From: Filibacter tadaridae
GTDB lineage: Bacteria > Bacillota > Bacilli > Bacillales_A > Planococcaceae
Direction of reading: 5' to 3'
Length of the DNA: 64,000 nucleotides
Assembly: GCF_900609045.1 (NCBI RefSeq)
Contig: NZ_UXAV01000042.1
Coordinates: 496,001-560,000, forward strand
Shown here piece by piece: positions 60,351 to 64,000 of this stretch. Below the pieces are notes generated by a model. It ran no database searches. It was not told where the DNA came from and saw only the letters and a list, made by a program, of their open reading frames with translations. The first letter of the stretch is position 1; the number at the start of each line of letters is the position of its first letter. The translations under genes and the position numbers were made by a program.

Positions 60351-61817
60351 CTATTGTCCTTGTATTTCCTCACTATACAAATATGTTTTTTCAAGAAGTG
60401 CCTTTTCTGCCTCCAACAAGTCTGAAAAAGGAAAAAGCCCCTTCGCTGTATGTTGGGTCTTTTCATGTCCTTTCCCCGCTATAAGAACAATATCACCAGG
60501 CGCGGCACTGAAAACTGCTTTTCGAATTGCCGTTCTTCTATCTAGCTCCGCTTCTACAGCACTACATTCACCGCCGAAACCCTCCATAATATCCTCGATA
60601 ATAGACTGTGGATCTTCGTTTCGCGGATTATCCGATGTAACTAAAACATTTGAAGAATAATAGACGGCAAGTTCACCCATCTCACTTCTCTTTCGTCTGT
60701 CTCGTTCCCCTCCACATCCGAATACAGTGATTAGCCTGCCATAGCACATTTCGGATAAGGCCTGCAATACGCCTTGAAGGGCATCAGGTGTATGCGCAAA
60801 GTCTATAAAAACCATTACGCCATCCCGTTCTAACTTTTGCATTCTACCTTCAGGAAGCTTTAAATCAGTGATATGCGGAAATAGTTCATCGGTTGAATAA
60901 CCCAAAACGAGAAGAGCGCTTATTGCCGCCATAACATTCAATCGGTTAAAATCGCCTTGTACAGGTAATTGAAATTCACATTGTGGAAATGGAATCCCAG
61001 CGGCTGTTTGCAACCCAAAGAACACGCTGGGAACCGTTGCACCCTTTATAAGGCTAATACAATTTTCATCTTCCTCATTGACAACCATTACGTTCACCAT
61101 TGACAACAATCTTTGCTTCGCCATAAGATAAGCTGTTTCCCCACCATGCTCTTCGTGATGATCAGTTCCAATGTTTAACAACAAACCGATATCCATTTCA
61201 CAATGGTCTAATCGACAGGAGGAAAGGCCAAGGGAAGAAGCTTCAAGAACAACGTGGGTGACACTTTCCTCAACACACCTTTTTAATAAGGGATGCAAAT
61301 ACTCTGCTGGAAAAGTTGTCATTGAAGGAACATCTACATCCATTTCTTCACCATCGATAAATACACCTGTCGTTCCTACCACGGCCGACTTAACGCCGAC
61401 ACCACTCAATAATTGACCTATAAAATGTGTGACTGTCGTCTTTCCATTCGTTCCGGTAACCCCTATAATCGTTAACTCTTTGGAAGGATCACCAGCTAGA
61501 CGTGCACTTGCATATGAAAGGAACTTTTTGCAATCTGGTACGATAATTACAGGAATATTTTTTGGTAGATTCGTTAGAGTAAACCTATCCACAATTATAG
61601 CAACTGCTCCTTTTTGAATCGCTTCATCAATATGCGCTATACCATCATATCGGGTCCCTTTTCTGGCTACAAAAATAAATCCTTTCTTCACCCGTACGGA
61701 TTGTTCTGTAATTCCCGTGATATCAATCCGAAAATCCCCGCCGTGAACAGTACAAGGCCAATCTTTCAAAAGCTCCGGTAAAAGCAGAACCACCCTCTCC
61801 TTCCCGAACGTTTTCAT
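60351..61817 (-). CDS. murE: MurE-type ligase with meso-DAP specificity motif, outside the dcw cluster
   Basis: Mur ligase family: adds the third amino acid to UDP-MurNAc-L-Ala-D-Glu. 488 aa, all three domains. ATP loop TGTNGKTT (121-128), carbamylated Lys234 in AKQRLL, C-terminal DFAHTPDALQ and, at 396-399, DNPR, the motif that reads meso-diaminopimelate in DAP-adding MurE. It is not in the usual place between spoVD and mraY. The ATG at 61817 lacks a Shine-Dalgarno; GGGAAGGAGAGG inside the frame points to GTG 61793 or CTG 61787, which also fits the family N-terminus. Divergent from a truncated aspartokinase. Possibly the DAP-adding enzyme for spore cortex. Confidence 0.9.
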   Translation of the reverse strand: MKTFGKERVVLLLPELLKDWPCTVHGGDFRIDITGITEQSVRVKKGFIFVARKGTRYDGIAHIDEAIQKGAVAIIVDRFTLTNLPKNIPVIIVPDCKKFLSYASARLAGDPSKELTIIGVTGTNGKTTVTHFIGQLLSGVGVKSAVVGTTGVFIDGEEMDVDVPSMTTFPAEYLHPLLKRCVEESVTHVVLEASSLGLSSCRLDHCEMDIGLLLNIGTDHHEEHGGETAYLMAKQRLLSMVNVMVVNEEDENCISLIKGATVPSVFFGLQTAAGIPFPQCEFQLPVQGDFNRLNVMAAISALLVLGYSTDELFPHITDLKLPEGRMQKLERDGVMVFIDFAHTPDALQGVLQALSEMCYGRLITVFGCGGERDRRKRSEMGELAVYYSSNVLVTSDNPRNEDPQSIIEDIMEGFGGECSAVEAELDRRTAIRKAVFSAAPGDIVLIAGKGHEKTQHTAKGLFPFSDLLEAEKALLEKTYLYSEEIQGQ

Positions 61818-61901
61818 TAAAAAGTGAATAGATTAAGAACGAACATACTTTATCTTATGAAGACAATGCAATGAACGACACGAAGAAAGTTGGGAGCATC
61901 T

Positions 61902-62633
61902 ATGATCATTCAAAAATTTGGTGGAATTGCTATGAAGGATGAACAGATAAGATCGGAATGCATTAACCATATAAAGGATGGCATGAAGGAGTATGGTAAA
62001 GTAATCGTTGTCGTTTCAGCGATTGGACGCCTTGGTGATCCGTACGCAACGGACAGCCTTTTACGTATTACGGATGCCTTTACCACTGCCAAGGCAGCGA
62101 GTGATCTCGCAGCATCATGTGGAGAACTAATCGGAGCAGCTGTCCTATCAGCGGAGTTAATACGGGCCGGTGTCCCCAATACCGTACTGCACGGTATACA
62201 AGCAGGTATTTTAACTTCCGGGGATTTCGGTGACGGTACAATCACCAAAATCGATACTACTACTATAAGTAAGCATCTTAATGTAACGGATTGTATAATC
62301 ATACCCGGTTTTCAAGGAATGGATGAAGACGGATACGTAATGACTCTTGGTCGAGGTGGCAGTGACTTAACTGCTATCGCCCTTGCCGCTGGATTACAAG
62401 CTTTGCACACTGAGTTTTTTAAAGATGTCCCTGGAGTGATGACGCATGATCCCCATGAAGTAGCCACTAGTCGCAAGTTTGATTCATTAACATTTGACGA
62501 ATTTCTACCCTTACTCGATTGTGATAAACCTATTATTCAAAAACGCGCCGCACTTCATGCATTAGAAACAGCGATTCCACTTTATATTCGAGGAATCGCT
62601 GGTACAGAGACTGGAACCTGGATATACCCTTAA
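61902..62633 (+). CDS. Aspartokinase catalytic domain without ACT domains
   Basis: Amino-acid kinase of the aspartokinase type, which phosphorylates aspartate in the DAP/lysine/threonine pathway. 243 aa: IQKFGG (Lys5), SCGELIGAAVLSA, and GRGGSDLTAIALAAGLQA are aspartokinase signatures, as is DVPGVMTHDPHEV. Normal enzymes are about 400-450 aa; the C-terminal ACT pair used for feedback control is absent, and the frame ends cleanly. ATG at 61902 with GGGAG; a TTG at 61890 is possible. Overlaps ylbC by four bases tail to tail. Activity and exact substrate are inferred. Confidence 0.85.
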   Translation: MIIQKFGGIAMKDEQIRSECINHIKDGMKEYGKVIVVVSAIGRLGDPYATDSLLRITDAFTTAKAASDLAASCGELIGAAVLSAELIRAGVPNTVLHGIQAGILTSGDFGDGTITKIDTTTISKHLNVTDCIIIPGFQGMDEDGYVMTLGRGGSDLTAIALAAGLQALHTEFFKDVPGVMTHDPHEVATSRKFDSLTFDEFLPLLDCDKPIIQKRAALHALETAIPLYIRGIAGTETGTWIYP

Positions 62634-63715
62634 AAAGTACCAGGTCCCTTTTCTTCTTTTTTATCTTCAACCATACGTATGAAGTCCTGCGTATAGTATC
62701 GTCCATAAGCACCAGTCCCAATATGCGTGAAGCCTTCTTCCAAAAGCACTTTTCGGTGTTCAGGAGAATTTAACCAACCATGAACGACTTCAATCGCATC
62801 GACATAATTGGTAGCAATATTCTCGCCTGCCTGCTTATGTTCTATCGAAGATTCTTTAAGTCTTTCTGCTAAATTCCCCACCTGAGGTGAGTCATTGGAA
62901 AAGTAGTTTTCAAGTGCCATTTCTTTACTATGTTCTCTCGCTAATATGTTAAGGCTATAATTTCTTTCGAGCTTATTTACATCGTGCTTTTCACGTATAA
63001 TATTCGATAGCTCAAAAATTTGCCGTTCCATCGCACGGTCCACTTCAGCTTGGACCGTAGACGATGGGTATTTTTTGCTGATCATTTCACCCCTATACGC
63101 CATGTCATACGGTTGGTGAGTAACAAGCGTTAACGGATCAATAAACCGGACCCCTTCAAGTTTTCCATCAATGCCATCAATATACAGTTGTGCGTATACA
63201 TCCTTAAACGTTACAAGTATACGATTTTTAACATCTTCGCTGTTTAATGAAAATGTATACATATTGTCATCGATTTGAACATCAACTTCAGTTTCAACAA
63301 TGGAGAAACGGTAAATATCTTTCACGTCTTGACCGACTTCAAAAGGACTAACATCTGAATTTATAGCTGAACTATATATTTGATTTACTTTCTGTTTTTC
63401 GACACCTGCCATAAATTGAATTTGCCCTAAATAAATCCACCAATCATATCCATATAGTGAAGGCTCAATTCGATCAGGTTTTCCCATCTTCTCAATCAGC
63501 AAATCTACATCTTTCCCGACAAAAGAGGATATTCCATCTTCAGGACGTGAAGTTTGTGGCATGGGGCTGCCAGTACCGTTCCCAGGAACCGGGATTGCAG
63601 TACTTCGTTTCACTGGAGATTCAAGCAAATCATTTTCCTGAACACGATCATCCATATAATAAAAAAGAACTAGTACGATGCCGAGTAAAAGAGCTATTTT
63701 CCAAATGACTTTCAT
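62630..63715 (-). CDS. ylbC: YlbC, CAP/SCP-domain protein
   Basis: 361 aa: N-terminal anchor (IALLLGIVLVLFYYM), a CAP-associated domain (about 70-210; KMGKPDRIEPSLYGYDWWIY) and a CAP/SCP domain (about 235-350) with LAREHSKEMALENYF, AGENIA and HGWLNSPEHRKVLL. Extracellular; function unknown. Same region as ylbC of B. subtilis; ylbD and ylbE are not seen between it and ylbF. Confidence 0.9.
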   Translation of the reverse strand: MKVIWKIALLLGIVLVLFYYMDDRVQENDLLESPVKRSTAIPVPGNGTGSPMPQTSRPEDGISSFVGKDVDLLIEKMGKPDRIEPSLYGYDWWIYLGQIQFMAGVEKQKVNQIYSSAINSDVSPFEVGQDVKDIYRFSIVETEVDVQIDDNMYTFSLNSEDVKNRILVTFKDVYAQLYIDGIDGKLEGVRFIDPLTLVTHQPYDMAYRGEMISKKYPSSTVQAEVDRAMERQIFELSNIIREKHDVNKLERNYSLNILAREHSKEMALENYFSNDSPQVGNLAERLKESSIEHKQAGENIATNYVDAIEVVHGWLNSPEHRKVLLEEGFTHIGTGAYGRYYTQDFIRMVEDKKEEKGPGTF

Positions 63716-64000
63716 TTTTACCCCTACTTTCTTTTCTCATAGGTTTAACAAGCATATCATTTACGAATACTTGATATGTTGAAATAAGGAATTCCATTGG
63801 ATATGCTATGGCGTTAGAGGATGCCATCCGCCACAAGCCAGACATCTTCACCGTCAGTATTATGGTTTTGGCAATCTTTTGTAAGATGCCTACGTTCAGT
63901 TTATATAAAGCGAAACTTCAATCAGTGGGGGGTTTTCTTCTCCCCACTGATTGTTTAAGGAACTTAGGCTAAGAACGCCACGTCCTGTGGCAATGCCTAA
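63716..64000. repeat. Repeat-rich intergenic right end
   Basis: No gene is visible. It holds a family B repeat (CCATTGGATATGCTATGGCG, 63794-63834) and a perfect 12-bp inverted repeat CAATCAGTGGGG/CCCCACTGATTG (63919-63953) like the central palindrome of family A. The remainder to the window end shows nothing recognisable. Confidence 0.65.

Overview
The window is a stretch of ordinary chromosome from an endospore-forming member of the Bacillales. Spore genes (sigE, sigG, spoIIGA, spoVD, ylbJ, ylmC), bacillithiol synthesis (bshC), a T-box on ileS, PyrR attenuators and gene order close to the B. subtilis ylb - dcw - spoIIG - ylm - pyr - gmk segment all fit. The moderate G+C, frequent GTG/TTG starts and intergenic repeats beginning AAGAAAAGCG suggest Planococcaceae, most likely Sporosarcina-like; this placement is inference. 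Nearly all genes lie on the minus strand, so the locus reads from high to low coordinates. I see no rRNA, tRNA, prophage, insertion sequence or CRISPR array.

Layout: 1-3.7 kb holds gmk-rpoZ-coaBC-priA (priA runs off the left edge), with rqcH divergent. 5.7-17.6 kb is a complete pyrimidine operon, pyrR-pyrP-pyrB-pyrC-carA-carB-pyrK-pyrD-pyrF-pyrE, with a near-consensus promoter, two PyrR-type attenuators and many 4-base stop/start overlaps. 17.6-22.2 kb has rluD-type pseudouridine synthase, lspA and T-box-controlled ileS. 22.2-25.4 kb is divIVA-ylmH-ylmG-sepF-ylmE-ylmC. 25.7-28.1 kb is spoIIGA-sigE-sigG, with a sigma-F-type promoter before sigG. 28.4-43.2 kb is the division and wall (dcw) cluster from mraZ to ftsZ; it lacks murE, murG and murB. 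43.3-51.5 kb has bshC, a panE-like gene, an acyl-CoA carboxylase set with a crotonase, rpmF and the yceD/ylbN gene. 51.6-63.7 kb is the ylb region: tmcAL, ylbL, ylbJ, coaD, rsmD, an unknown anchored protein, ylbG, a GDPD-like protein, ylbF, a MurE-type ligase, a short aspartokinase and ylbC.

Two observations stand out. (1) The small subunit of carbamoyl-phosphate synthase (carA) has Gly where the glutaminase nucleophile Cys belongs, with further changes in nearby conserved glutamine-site residues; His and Glu of the triad remain. The enzyme is therefore probably ammonia-dependent, which would suit a ureolytic, ammonia-rich lifestyle. (2) The dcw cluster has no murE, yet a full-length MurE-type ligase with the meso-diaminopimelate motif DNPR sits 23 kb away, divergent from a stand-alone aspartokinase without ACT domains. 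In relatives with L-Lys vegetative walls and a DAP-containing spore cortex, this pair could be a dedicated cortex-precursor module.

Further points are a probable CTG start for spoVD, a GDPD protein missing two metal-binding Glu residues, a crotonase resembling ethylmalonyl-CoA decarboxylase beside the carboxylase, 10-bp-spaced MraZ boxes, and three families of intergenic repeats.
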